From Streptomyces sp. DG2A-72 (GTDB taxonomy: Bacteria; Actinomycetota; Actinomycetes; Streptomycetales; Streptomycetaceae), in the NCBI RefSeq assembly GCF_030499575.1, contig NZ_JASTLC010000001.1:8518001-8582000 (forward strand): DNA of 64,000 nt, given 5' to 3'. Below are positions 33,891 to 42,401 of the stretch, in pieces; the first letter of the stretch is position 1, and each line of letters starts with the position of its first letter. The notes under the pieces are model-generated. The model did no database searches, had not been told where the DNA came from, and was given only the letters and a program-made list of their open reading frames with translations. The translations under genes were made by a program, and so were the position numbers.

Positions 33891-35137
33891 TGGAAGAGGC
33901 GATCCCCTTGTTCGTCCGCAGAAACGCCACTGCTTGGGTGCCCACCGCGCTCGTGGCCCTCTGTCTGCTCACCACGAGCTGCGCGGGTGCGGACGACACC
34001 GCGTCCGCCCCGAGGACGACTCCCCCGGCCTCTGCTCCGCACGGGTACGTCGCAGGGGCACAGGAGAAGGCCGAGCAGCAGTCGCGGCTGGTGCTCAACG
34101 ACCCGAGGTCCGGGGACACCCGGGTACTCGATCTGATCACCGGCAAGGTGCACGAGGTGTCCCGGACCGCGGGCACCACGGAACTGACCACGGACGGCCG
34201 GTTCGGCTACTTCCACACCGCGGGCGGCACGCGCGTGCTCGACGGCGGCGCCTGGATGGTGGATCACGGCGACCATGTCCACTACTACCGCGCGGCGACA
34301 CGTGACGTGGGCGAGCTGCCCGGAGGTCCGGGCACCCGTGTCCGCAGCGATGCCGCCGTGACAGCGGTGACCGACGAGGGCGGCCGGGCCAGGGTCTACC
34401 GCCGGGCCGAACTGGAGAAGGGCAAGGTCGGCTCCGCCCGCACGCTTCCCGGCACGCACGCGGGAGCTGTCGTGCCCTACGCGGAGCACCTGCTCGGCGT
34501 CACGGACGGCGGGAAGGTCGCGGTGTACGACCGCCAGGGCAAGCGGGCCGCGTCGCCGGACGCCCGGTGCGAGGAGGTGCGGGGCGATGCAGTCACCCGG
34601 CGCGGAGTCGTCCTCGGCTGTGCCGACGGCGCCCTGCTCGTCCGTGAGGCCGACGGCACCTTCACCGCCGAGAAGATCCCGTACGGCAGCGGCGTACCCG
34701 AAACGGAACGGGCCACGGCCTTCCGGCACCGGCCCGGCAGCGACACGCTCACGGCAGCCGCCGGGGAGCGGGCCGTGTGGGTCCTGGACGTCACCGAGCG
34801 CACGTGGACACGGGTGAAGACCGGTTCCGTCACCTCCGCCAACACCGCGGGAGAGGGTTCCGTCCTGATCTCCCTGGAGACCGACGGGGCACTCCACGGC
34901 TACGACATCGCCACCGGCAAGCAGGTCTCCAAGACGAAGCCGCTTGTGACGGGCGCCCCCGGGACCGGTACCGACGGGAACGTGGAACCGGTCGTCGAGG
35001 TCGACCGCAGCCGCGCCTACCTCAACGATCCCAAGGGCAGACGCGTGTACGAGATCGACTACAACGACAACCTGCGTGTGGCGCGCACCTTCGACCTGGA
35101 CATCGAGCCGGCGCTGATGGTGGAGACCGGACGATGA
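33890..35137 (+). CDS. aztD: AztD-like zinc chaperone lipoprotein (first paralogue)
   Basis: A 415-residue exported lipoprotein with the lipobox LTTSC at about residue 31. The remainder is a WD/YVTN-like beta-propeller built from repeats such as RVLDLITGKVHEVSR, VAVYDRQGKRAAS, VWVLDVTERTWTRVK and LHGYDIATGKQVSKT. The metal-binding segment GAWMVDHGDHVHYYRA (about residue 120-135) fits the His-rich zinc site of AztD, the periplasmic chaperone that hands zinc to AztC. Overlaps aztB and aztC, so all are one operon. Confidence 0.85.
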   Translation: MEEAIPLFVRRNATAWVPTALVALCLLTTSCAGADDTASAPRTTPPASAPHGYVAGAQEKAEQQSRLVLNDPRSGDTRVLDLITGKVHEVSRTAGTTELTTDGRFGYFHTAGGTRVLDGGAWMVDHGDHVHYYRAATRDVGELPGGPGTRVRSDAAVTAVTDEGGRARVYRRAELEKGKVGSARTLPGTHAGAVVPYAEHLLGVTDGGKVAVYDRQGKRAASPDARCEEVRGDAVTRRGVVLGCADGALLVREADGTFTAEKIPYGSGVPETERATAFRHRPGSDTLTAAAGERAVWVLDVTERTWTRVKTGSVTSANTAGEGSVLISLETDGALHGYDIATGKQVSKTKPLVTGAPGTGTDGNVEPVVEVDRSRAYLNDPKGRRVYEIDYNDNLRVARTFDLDIEPALMVETGR

Positions 35138-36093
35138 CGAGACAGACGCAACAGTCGCGGCGGCTGCGCACCCTCCTGCTGGTCCTGCTCATCCTCGCCC
35201 TGGCCGGTGCCGGCACCGGCTGTACGAGCAGCGACGAGCGCCCACGGGTCGTGGTGACGACCAACATTCTGGGCGACATCACGCAGGAGATCGTCGGCGA
35301 CGAGGCCGCTGTCACCGTGCTGATGAAGCCGAATGCCGACCCGCATTCCTTCGGGCTGTCGGCCGTGCAGGCCGCCGAGTTGGAGCGTGCCGACCTCGTG
35401 GTCTTCAACGGGCTGGGCCTCGAGGAGAACGTACTGCGGCACGTGGACGCCGCCCGCGAGGCAGGAGTGGCCACGTTCGAGGCCGGCGAAGCGGCGGACC
35501 CCCTCACCTTCCAGGCGCATGACGACGGAGGACCCGAGGAGGAGGCCGGGCAGCCCGATCCGCACTTCTGGACCGACCCCGACCGCGTCCGCAAGACCGT
35601 GGGCCTGATCGCCGACCGGGTCGTCGAGCACGTCGACGGCGTGGACGAGAAGGTGGTCCGCGCCAACGCCGACCGCTACGACGCGCAACTCGCCGACCTC
35701 ACCGCCTGGATGGAGAAGTCCTTCGACCGCGTACCCGAGCAGCGGCGCGCGCTGGTGACCAACCATCACGTCTTCGGCTACCTCGCCGACCGCTTCGGAT
35801 TCCGGGTCATCGGCGCGGTGCTCCCGAGCGGTACGACGCTGGCCTCGCCCAGCTCCTCCGACCTGCGCTCACTCACCCAGGCCATGCGGACGGCAGGCGT
35901 ACGAACCGTCTTCGCCGACTCCTCCCAGCCCAAACGGCTGGCCGAGGTCCTGCGCACGGAGATGGGCGGCGGCGTGCGCGTCGTCGAGCTCTACTCCGAG
36001 TCCCTGACCGAGAAGGGGAAGGGCGCCGGCACCTACCTGCAGATGATGCGCGCCAACACCACCGCCATGACCGACGGCCTGACCGGCGCCTGA
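35134..36093 (+). CDS. aztC: Zinc ABC transporter substrate-binding lipoprotein AztC
   Basis: A 319-residue cluster A-I (ZnuA/TroA-like) binding protein with lipobox AGTGC. Zinc ligands fit the family: His in KPNADPHSFGLSAVQ, His in QPDPHFWTDPDRVR, His in LVTNHHVFGYLADRFG and the acidic FADSSQPKRLAEVLR near the C-terminus. The flexible loop has HDDGGPEEEAGQPD. It delivers zinc to AztB. The ATG at 35134 overlaps the preceding stop (ATGA). The inner spacing to the second AztD-like gene is 93 bases. Confidence 0.93.
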   Translation: MTRQTQQSRRLRTLLLVLLILALAGAGTGCTSSDERPRVVVTTNILGDITQEIVGDEAAVTVLMKPNADPHSFGLSAVQAAELERADLVVFNGLGLEENVLRHVDAAREAGVATFEAGEAADPLTFQAHDDGGPEEEAGQPDPHFWTDPDRVRKTVGLIADRVVEHVDGVDEKVVRANADRYDAQLADLTAWMEKSFDRVPEQRRALVTNHHVFGYLADRFGFRVIGAVLPSGTTLASPSSSDLRSLTQAMRTAGVRTVFADSSQPKRLAEVLRTEMGGGVRVVELYSESLTEKGKGAGTYLQMMRANTTAMTDGLTGA

Positions 36094-36186
36094 ACCAGCG
36101 CCCCTGACGTGGAAAACGGCCGACCGGCCGTTCAAGCACACCCGCACCCACTGCCGCGCCCGCGCGGCACAGAAAGGAACAGACCG

Positions 36187-37386
36187 GTGAACAAGCCGAT
36201 ACGCACCAAAGCATTCACGGGCACGGCCCTCATCCTGGCGGCCTCCGCGGTCCTGACCGCCTGTGGAGGAGAGGACACCTCGTCGTCCGACACGAAGGCC
36301 AAGAACGCGCCGAACACCAAGGCCGTAGCGGTCAAGGACCCGCTCGTCGCCACGTTCGACGGCGGCCTGTACGTCCTGGACGGCGAGAGCCTGAAGCTCG
36401 CCAGCACGATCGAGCTGCCCGGCTTCAACCGCCTCAACCCCGCCGGCGACGACTCCCACGTCATCGTCTCCACCGACGCCGGTTTCCGCGTCCTGAACGC
36501 CGCCGAACAGAGCTTCACCGGCATCGAATACAAGGGTGCCAAGCCCGGCCACGTGGTACGGCACGCCGGCAAGACGGTCCTGTTCACCGACGGCACCGGC
36601 GAGGTCAACGTCTTCGACCCCGACGACCTCGAAGGCGGCAAGAAGCCGCAGGGCCGCACCTACACCTCCGCCGAGCCGCACCACGGCGTCGCCATCGAAC
36701 TGAGCACCGGCGAACTCCTCAGCACCCTCGGCACCGAGGAGAAGCGCACCGGCGCCCTCGTCCTGGACAAGAACGACAAGGAGCTCCAGCGCAACGAGAA
36801 GTGCCCCGGCGTCCACGGCGAGGCCGCGGCCAAGGGTGAGGCCGTCGGCATCGGCTGCGAGGACGGCATCCTGATCTACAAGGACGGCAAGTTCACCAAG
36901 GTCGACGCCCCCGACGACTACGGCCGCATCGGCAACCAGAGTGGCAGCGACGTATCGCCCGTCCTCCTGGGCGACTACAAGACCGACCCGGAGGCCGAAC
37001 TGGAGCGGCCGACCCGCATCTCCCTCATCGACACCGAAACCGCGAAACTGCGCCTGGTCGACCTGGGCACCAGCTACTCCTTCCGCTCCCTCGGCCGCGG
37101 ACCCCACGGCGAGGCACTCGTCCTCGGCACGAACGGAACCCTCCACGTCATCGATCCCGAGACGGGCAAGGTGGACAAGAAGATCCCCGTCGTGGGCGAA
37201 TGGCAGGAGCCGCTGGACTGGCAGCAGGCCCGGCCCACCCTCTTCGTCCGCGACCACATCGCGTACGTCTCCGAGCCGGGCAAGCGCAAGCTGCACGCCG
37301 TCGACATCGAATCGGGCAAGAAGGTCACGTCCGTGACCCTGCCGAAGAGCACCAACGAACTGTCCGGCATCGTCGCCGGCCACTGA
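36187..37386 (+). CDS. AztD-like beta-propeller lipoprotein (second paralogue)
   Basis: A 399-residue lipoprotein with lipobox LTAC and a beta-propeller of repeats like GGLYVLDGESLKLAST, DAGFRVLNAAEQSF, NVFDPDDLEGG, GTLHVIDPETGKVDKK and KLHAVDIESGKKVTS. It aligns in length and order with the first paralogue but lacks the DHGDHxH metal segment, which here reads SFTGIEYKGAKPGHVVRHAG. The GTG at 36187 has AAAGGA upstream. It may have lost zinc transfer, or binds another partner. Same operon as aztBC. Confidence 0.85.
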   Translation: MNKPIRTKAFTGTALILAASAVLTACGGEDTSSSDTKAKNAPNTKAVAVKDPLVATFDGGLYVLDGESLKLASTIELPGFNRLNPAGDDSHVIVSTDAGFRVLNAAEQSFTGIEYKGAKPGHVVRHAGKTVLFTDGTGEVNVFDPDDLEGGKKPQGRTYTSAEPHHGVAIELSTGELLSTLGTEEKRTGALVLDKNDKELQRNEKCPGVHGEAAAKGEAVGIGCEDGILIYKDGKFTKVDAPDDYGRIGNQSGSDVSPVLLGDYKTDPEAELERPTRISLIDTETAKLRLVDLGTSYSFRSLGRGPHGEALVLGTNGTLHVIDPETGKVDKKIPVVGEWQEPLDWQQARPTLFVRDHIAYVSEPGKRKLHAVDIESGKKVTSVTLPKSTNELSGIVAGH

Positions 37387-37455
37387 TCGTCCGACCCGGG
37401 GAGGCCCTGTGTCGCATTGAGCACCTGCACCTGGGCATCAAATGCCGGGGCTCGG

Positions 37456-37659
37456 TCAGGCGGGGGTGACGTTTTCGGCTTGGGGTCCCTTGGGGCCCTG
37501 CGTCACGTCGAACTGGACCTTCTGGCCCTCGTTGAGTTCGCGGTAGCCGGTACTGGTGATGGCCGAGTAGTGGACAAACACGTCGGGGCCGCCGCCGTCC
37601 TGGGCAATGAAGCCGAAACCCTTCTCCGCGTTGAACCACTTCACAATGCCCGTAGCCAT
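37456..37659 (-). CDS. CspA-family cold shock protein
   Basis: A 67-residue OB-fold protein with both RNA-binding motifs: [14 protein letters not shown] and VFVHYSAI. It acts as an RNA chaperone. The ATG at 37659 has GGAGA upstream. It converges on the aztD paralogue with 69 bases between and no clear hairpin. Confidence 0.96.
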   Translation of the reverse strand: MATGIVKWFNAEKGFGFIAQDGGGPDVFVHYSAITSTGYRELNEGQKVQFDVTQGPKGPQAENVTPA

Positions 37660-37799
37660 TTCGATCTCCTTCAGAGGCACAGCGCGAGTCCGCTGAAGTG
37701 CCGTTGTGCTTTGCCGTCCGACTCCCCGGGGTCGCGGAGGTTAAACACGGTGATCCGCGAGGCGCCTGGGGTCCTGTGTGCTGGTATCGGCGGGGATTC

Positions 37800-37950
37800 T
37801 GGTGAGGCGGGCCCGGGCCCACCACGCGCCCGTCGAGCGGTGAGAGCGCGGCGGCCGCTCCGAAGCCGACGGTCGTGGTCACGCCCAGCACGGTCGGCGA
37901 CACGTCCAGGTCGTCCACGAGCCGGGGGCTGAGGGCGCCGAGCAGGAACT
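37800..37950 (-). pseudogene. Fragment of an MFS transporter
   Basis: One minus-strand frame reads FLLGALSPRLVDDLDVSPTV then LGVTTTVGFGAAAALSPLDG, the N-terminal two helices typical of MFS permeases (the 'LGALAPxLxDDLGxSPTxLGLxTTxGFGxAAxxSPxxG' pattern). No start precedes it and the frame continues into unrelated sequence. The rest of the roughly 410 bases between the cold shock gene and the membrane protein gene holds nothing I recognise. Confidence 0.55.
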
Positions 37951-38072
37951 ACCCGCGAGTTCCCGCCAGTTGCTGTGTCGTGGATCACGACGGAAGGATT
38001 GAGTCGGAGACCAGGGTCATGTCCGTACCCTCTCGTGACGCGTGAGACCCGGACTGCGAGGATGAGGCCGCC

Positions 38073-38807
38073 ATGACTGTTGGGTGGTGTTCTCGCATGC
38101 TCAGGGCCGCTGTGTTCGCGGCCGTCTGCGTGCTGCTCACCTCCCTGGGGCACGTCATGATGTCGGGGACCGCGGTGCCCTGGTGGGCCATGGTCGCGGG
38201 TGCGGCGGTGACCGGCGGCACGGCCTGGCGGCTGGCAGGCCGGGAACGCGGGCCGGTCCTGGTCGGCGTCTTCACTGTCGGTGCCCAGGTCGTACTCCAC
38301 GCGTCGTTCTCGCTCGCCCAGGCAGTCGTCCACCCGCAGACGTCCGGCGGCAGGCCGCTCGTCGAGCAGTGGCTGGGCTATCTGCTGTGCGGTTCGCCCT
38401 CGGGTCCGGGCGCGGAGCATGACGCCATGTCGGCGTCCATGGGCTCCATGGACCACGCGATGGGCGCCATGCACTCCATGGGGTCGATGGACCACATGGA
38501 GGCCGCCCGCTCCCTGGACCATGGCATGGGCGGCATGTCCTCCACCGGCATGCTCGCCGCGCACCTGCTGGCCGCGCTGCTGTCCGGTCTGTGGCTCGCC
38601 CACGGCGAACGCGCCGCCTTCCGCATCCTGCGGGCGCTCGCCGGCTGGCTCGTCGCCCCGCTGCGCCTGATCCTCCGGCTGCCCGCGCCGCCGCACCGCC
38701 CACGCATCAGGTCCCGCCGGGCCCGTACGGGTCACGGGCTGCGGCAACTCCTTCTCACCCACGCGATCACCACTCGGGGACCGCCCGCGGGGACCGCTGT
38801 CGCCTGA
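38073..38807 (+). CDS. Met/His-rich membrane protein, probable copper-related
   Basis: A 244-residue protein with four hydrophobic segments (AAVFAAVCVLLTSLGHVMM, VPWWAMVAGAAVTGG, VLVGVFTVGAQVVLHASF, AAHLLAALLSGLWLAHG). A long loop between helices 3 and 4 is packed with Met, His and Asp (MSASMGSMDHAMGAMH, then SMGSMDHMEA and DHGMGGM), a typical Cu(I)/Cu(II)-binding composition. The C-terminus is basic. Neighbours include a copZ relic and a YcnI protein, so a copper homeostasis role is inferred. Start ATG 38073, or 38097. Confidence 0.75.
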   Translation: MTVGWCSRMLRAAVFAAVCVLLTSLGHVMMSGTAVPWWAMVAGAAVTGGTAWRLAGRERGPVLVGVFTVGAQVVLHASFSLAQAVVHPQTSGGRPLVEQWLGYLLCGSPSGPGAEHDAMSASMGSMDHAMGAMHSMGSMDHMEAARSLDHGMGGMSSTGMLAAHLLAALLSGLWLAHGERAAFRILRALAGWLVAPLRLILRLPAPPHRPRIRSRRARTGHGLRQLLLTHAITTRGPPAGTAVA

Positions 38808-38992
38808 CGACAGCCGGTTTCCCGAGGCCCGTCCACACGGACGTCGAGCCGTCGGCTCCCCGCCTCGGGCGTCGGCCGCACACACCCGTGCCCGGCCGTT
38901 CACCCTTCACCGGTTCCGCCGTGCCGCCCGCCGTTCTGCGCGCGCCGCCCCGGACATCGGTTCCCTGGATTCCCGAGAAGGAGAGACACCAG

Positions 38993-39622
38993 GTGATCAC
39001 TCCTGCCCTGTCCTCAGCACGCGAAGCGTCGAAAGACGCACCGAAAGACGCGTCGAGAGACGAGTCGATCACGGCCTGGGCACTCGCCGCCCGCAGCGGC
39101 GACCCCGACGCCGTCGAGAAGTTCGTCCGCGCCCTGCACCGAGACGTCCGCCGCTACGTGACGTTCCTCGGCGCCGACCCGCAGAGCGCCGACGACCTGA
39201 CCCAGGACACGTTCCTACGGGCCCTGGTCAGCCTGCACCGGTTCGAAGGCCGCTCCTCGGCCCGCACCTGGCTGCTGTCCATCGCCCGTCGCGCGGTGAT
39301 CGACAGCATCCGCTACAGCTCCTCCCGTCCCCGCCTGTCGGACACCGACGACTGGCAGTCGGCCGCCGAGCGCGCCCAGCCGCGCGACCTGCCCGGCTTC
39401 GACGACGGCATCGCCCTCGCCCAGCTGCTCGACACACTCCCGGACGAGCGCCGCGAAGCATTCGTCCTCACCCAGCTGGTGGGACTTCCCTACGCGGAGG
39501 CGGCCGGCGTGAGCGACTGCCCCATCGGCACGGTGCGCTCACGCGTCGCCCGAGCGCGCACCTCGCTGATCGAGTGGCTGGACGACGCCGAGCACCGCAC
39601 GCCGGTGGCCGCCGCGGCCTGA
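38993..39622 (+). CDS. ECF-type RNA polymerase sigma factor
   Basis: A 209-residue group 4 sigma factor. Region 2 is FVRALHRDVRRYVTFLGADP and DDLTQDTFLRALVSLHRFEG then ARTWLLSIARRAVIDSIR. Region 4 is LPDERREAFVLTQLVGLPYA then EAAGVSDCPIGTVRSRVARA. The GTG at 38993 has AAGGAGAG upstream. No anti-sigma gene is adjacent. Actinobacterial factors of this type (EASIGTVRSRV-like) sit next to copper or oxidative stress genes, matching the copZ relic and YcnI gene downstream. Confidence 0.9.
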   Translation: MITPALSSAREASKDAPKDASRDESITAWALAARSGDPDAVEKFVRALHRDVRRYVTFLGADPQSADDLTQDTFLRALVSLHRFEGRSSARTWLLSIARRAVIDSIRYSSSRPRLSDTDDWQSAAERAQPRDLPGFDDGIALAQLLDTLPDERREAFVLTQLVGLPYAEAAGVSDCPIGTVRSRVARARTSLIEWLDDAEHRTPVAAAA

Positions 39623-39695
39623 CAGGCGGTACGTCGCCGCCGCCGACCTCGATCGGCACAACCGCAGGAAATACAGAGAATCAGGAGCACCCATC

Positions 39696-39755
39696 ATGGC
39701 CGAGAAGACCTACACCGTGTCCGGCATGAGCTGCGGCCACTGCGCCGCGGCCTGA
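39696..39755 (+). pseudogene. Truncated copper chaperone gene (copZ relic)
   Basis: An ATG with a good AGGAG site starts a 19-codon frame: MAEKTYTVSGMSCGHCAAA then stop. It contains the heavy-metal-associated motif GMSCGHC in the correct position of CopZ proteins, which are normally 65-70 residues. The remainder of the domain is absent, replaced after GCCGCGGCC by the leader of the next gene. A deletion has removed about 50 codons. Confidence 0.8.
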
Positions 39756-39857
39756 GCCGAACGTCCGGACGACCGAGTGCCTTCATCTGACGTGCGCCGC
39801 AGGGCATTCCCTGCGCTTGAATGCAGCCCCGACACCAACGGAACTAGGGAGTTCTCA

Positions 39858-40610
39858 GTGCATCGCCCGACCCTGGCACGAAGCCTGCGCCGCACCGGCG
39901 CCCTCACCGCGGTCGCGTTCGCGGTCGCTGTAGCCGTCGCGGGACCGGCCGCTGCCCACGCGGACGTCGAGGCCGAGGGCGCCCGGGCCCTCGACCAGAA
40001 CGTCGAGCTGACCTTCTCAGCGGCGTCGGAGTCGAACTCCGCGGGCATCGCCAAGCTGGAGGTGATCCTGCCCAAGGGCATCACCCCGGGCGACATCACC
40101 TACAAGGAAGGCCCCGAGGGGTGGAAGCTCGCTCCCACCAGCCGGGGTTACACCGTCGCGGGACCCAAGCTCGCCGTGGGGGAGGACGCCGAATACGTCG
40201 TCACCGTCAGGCAGTTGCCCGATGCCAAGGAGCTCGTCTTCAAGACTCTGCAGAGCTACGGCGACGGCCGGGTGGACCGCTGGATCGAGCTGGAGGACCC
40301 CGCTGAGGACGGTCACGGCCACGGGGAGGGGCATCCCGCGCCCCGCTTGGAACTCAAGCCGGCCGCACCCGGCGCGAAGCTCGTCGGTCCCAGCCCCACG
40401 GAGGAGCCCACGACGGCCGCCCCCTCACCGGACACCGCCTCGGGCGAGTCGACGACCGGGACTTCGACGCCGTCGGCGGCGCCCGCGGCGGACAGCACGG
40501 ACGGGGACGACGGCATGTCCGTCGCCGTACCCATCGGCATCGGGGCGGCTGTCCTCCTGCTCGGCGGCGGCGCGTGGTGGCTGCGTAGCCGTCGAAACGG
40601 GGCTGCCTGA
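39858..40610 (+). CDS. YcnI/DUF1775-type copper-binding exported protein
   Basis: A 250-residue exported protein. The signal peptide ends in GPAAAHADVEAEG, so the mature N-terminus starts with the His that binds Cu(II) in YcnI. The DUF1775 domain follows (LTFSAASESNSAGIAKLEVI, GITPGDITYKEGPEGWKL, DAEYVVTVRQLPDAKELVFK, then LQSYGDGRVDRWIEL with the conserved Trp). A His/Gly segment (GHGHGEGHP), a Thr/Ser/Pro-rich stalk and a C-terminal helix (VPIGIGAAVLLLGGGAWWL) complete it. The GTG at 39858 has GGGAG upstream. Confidence 0.88.
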   Translation: MHRPTLARSLRRTGALTAVAFAVAVAVAGPAAAHADVEAEGARALDQNVELTFSAASESNSAGIAKLEVILPKGITPGDITYKEGPEGWKLAPTSRGYTVAGPKLAVGEDAEYVVTVRQLPDAKELVFKTLQSYGDGRVDRWIELEDPAEDGHGHGEGHPAPRLELKPAAPGAKLVGPSPTEEPTTAAPSPDTASGESTTGTSTPSAAPAADSTDGDDGMSVAVPIGIGAAVLLLGGGAWWLRSRRNGAA

Positions 40611-40616
40611 CAGCCG

Positions 40617-41326
40617 CTACGGCTCCCGAAGGCCCGATGCCTGCGGGAGCCGGCCCGCTGTGGGCGGGGTGCTGACGGCGATGTCGTCCCAGTGGAGCGT
40701 GCGGTCGCACCAGCGGTTCAGGAGCACCTGGTCGTGGCCGACGGCGAGGAGGCGGCGCCGCTGGTGGCGCGGTAGTCCTCGACGGCGGCCACCAGCGCGG
40801 CGGTGGTGGCCGCGTCCAGCATCGCGGTCATCTCGTCGCAGATCAGCCAGCGCGGGCGCAGCACGAGGGCGCGGGCGAGGCAGGCGCGTTGGAGCCAGCC
40901 GTCGCTGACCTCGTGCGGGCGGCGGTCCAGGATGTCGGGGGTGAGGCCGACGGCCGCTGCCAGCTCGGCGACGCGTTCGGGGATCTCTTCGCGGCGCCCG
41001 CCCGTGCGCAGGGGTTCGGCGATCAGGTCGGTGAGCCGAAGCCGGGGGTCGGCGGAGAGGCGGGGCTGCTGGAAGACGACGCCGAAGGCAGTGCGCTGGG
41101 CGCGCGGGGCGCGGTGGCGCCAGCGGTGTACGGGTTCGCCGTCGAGGAGGAGAGTGCCCGAGTCGGGGCGGTGGAGCAGGGCGGCGACCCGGGCGAGGGT
41201 GGACTTGCCGCAGCCGCTCGGGCCGAGCAGGCCGACGGCCTCACCGGGTGCGACGGTCAGCGAGGCGCCTCGCACCACCGGGACTTTTCTGTCGTATCCG
41301 GCGGTGATGGCGCGCAGTTCAAGCAC
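40617..41326 (-). pseudogene. Oligopeptide/nickel ABC ATPase (OppF/NikE type) with C-terminal frameshift
   Basis: Walker A (LGPSGCGKSTLARVAALL), Q-loop (VFQQPRLS), a signature that reads EVSDGWLQRACLARAL (normally LSGGQ) and Walker B (RWLICDEMTAMLD) are in one frame from GTG 41326, which has GGAGG upstream. Near 40753 the frame shifts after DYRATSGAA. The next frame continues correctly with VGHDQVLLNRWCDRTLHWDD to a TAG at 40617. A single missing base would explain this. Without it the protein loses its H-loop. Partner of the gene at 41319. Confidence 0.7.
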
Positions 41327-42090
41327 GGATGTCCTCCGGAACGTGCGGATGGTGGCAGGCGGTTCCGCCGGTCGACGTCGGCAGGATGGCGCAGGCTTCG
41401 GAGGCGCGCTCGCAGCGTGGGGCGAAGGCACAGCCGTCGGGGAGGTCGCCGAGTTCGGGCGGCATTCCGCGGATGGGGGTGAAGCCGCGTTCGGGGAGGG
41501 CATCGAGCAGGCCGCGGCTGTAGGGGTGCTGAGGCCCGGGGGTGCCGAAGAACGTTGCCGTGTCGGTGAGTTCGACGATTCGGCCCGCGTACATCACGGC
41601 CACGCGGTCGGCTATGCGCTCGGCGGCCGAGAGGTCGTGGGGGATCATCAGCAGGGCCGGCCCGTGCCGCCCTCGCGGTCGACATGGCGGCGGAGTTCGT
41701 CGACCGTGCGGTCCACCAGGTCGCGGTCGAGTCCGGTGGTCGGTTCGTCGGCGAGGAGCAACGGCGCGTCTCCGACGAGGGCGAGGGCGGTGGCGGCGCG
41801 CTGGGCGAGGGCTGCCGGAGAGCTGGTGCGGGTGGCGGTCGAGGTGGTCGGTGGGGAACGCGACGCGCTCGGCGGCCTTGACGGCTGCGGCCCGTACGGC
41901 GGTACGCCCACGAGTGCCGGTCAACGTACCGACCGTTTCCTCCAGGTGGGAGCGGACCGTGCGCACCGGGGTGAGGTGTGCGGCCGGGCTCTGCGGGATG
42001 AGCCCGATCAGGCGGCCCCGCACCGTCCGGGCAAGGGTGCGTTCGTCGGCGGCGAGCAGGTCCAGATCGTCACCAACGGCGAACAGGGCC
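41319..42090 (-). pseudogene. Oligopeptide/nickel ABC ATPase (OppD/NikD type), truncated and frameshifted
   Basis: One frame gives LIGLIPQSPAAHLTPVRTVR and ends with the typical OppD tail (VAVMYAGRIVELTDTATFFG, HPYSRGLLDALPERGFTPI, the Cys-containing GCAFAPRCERASEAC). The middle is in another frame (LAQRAATALALVGDAPLLLA then DEPTTGLDRDL), so two frameshifts exist. The N-terminal part with Walker A is missing. Its place (42091-42299) has open frames with no recognisable domain. The stop overlaps the start of the NikE-like gene, as in intact operons. No permease genes are nearby. Confidence 0.7.
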
Positions 42091-42401
42091 GGCATCACGG
42101 CGCATCGCTTCGCCGTCCTCCGCGAGTTTGAGCGTGCCGACGACCAGTCCGGCGGCCCCCGGCCGTTGCAGGTGCATGTGCGGCAGCGGGTGGCCGATGC
42201 CGATCTCGCGGGCCGGGGCGCTGGCGTAGTTCCGGCTCTCCGTGAGCGCCGCGGTGGCTGACAGCCCCAGCGAGCACCTGGCAAGGATTCCTGACACATC
42301 TCGGGGTGAGATGGGGGATGTCTCAGGGTCGGTTCGGGGACGGGCGCCGGGTACTCCCGCTGTCGTATGCGCCCGGGCGGTCGCGCTCATACGGTGTGGA
42401 G

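Noticed and set aside
39758..39840. An upstream start for the YcnI gene at 39777
   Set aside because: It would add 27 residues before a perfect signal peptide. GTG 39858 has a good ribosome binding site directly before the signal sequence.
42091..42299. A separate gene upstream of the decayed OppD-like ATPase
   Set aside because: The frame reading HPLPHMHLQRPGAAGLVVG is interesting but short, without a start signal or a recognised family.
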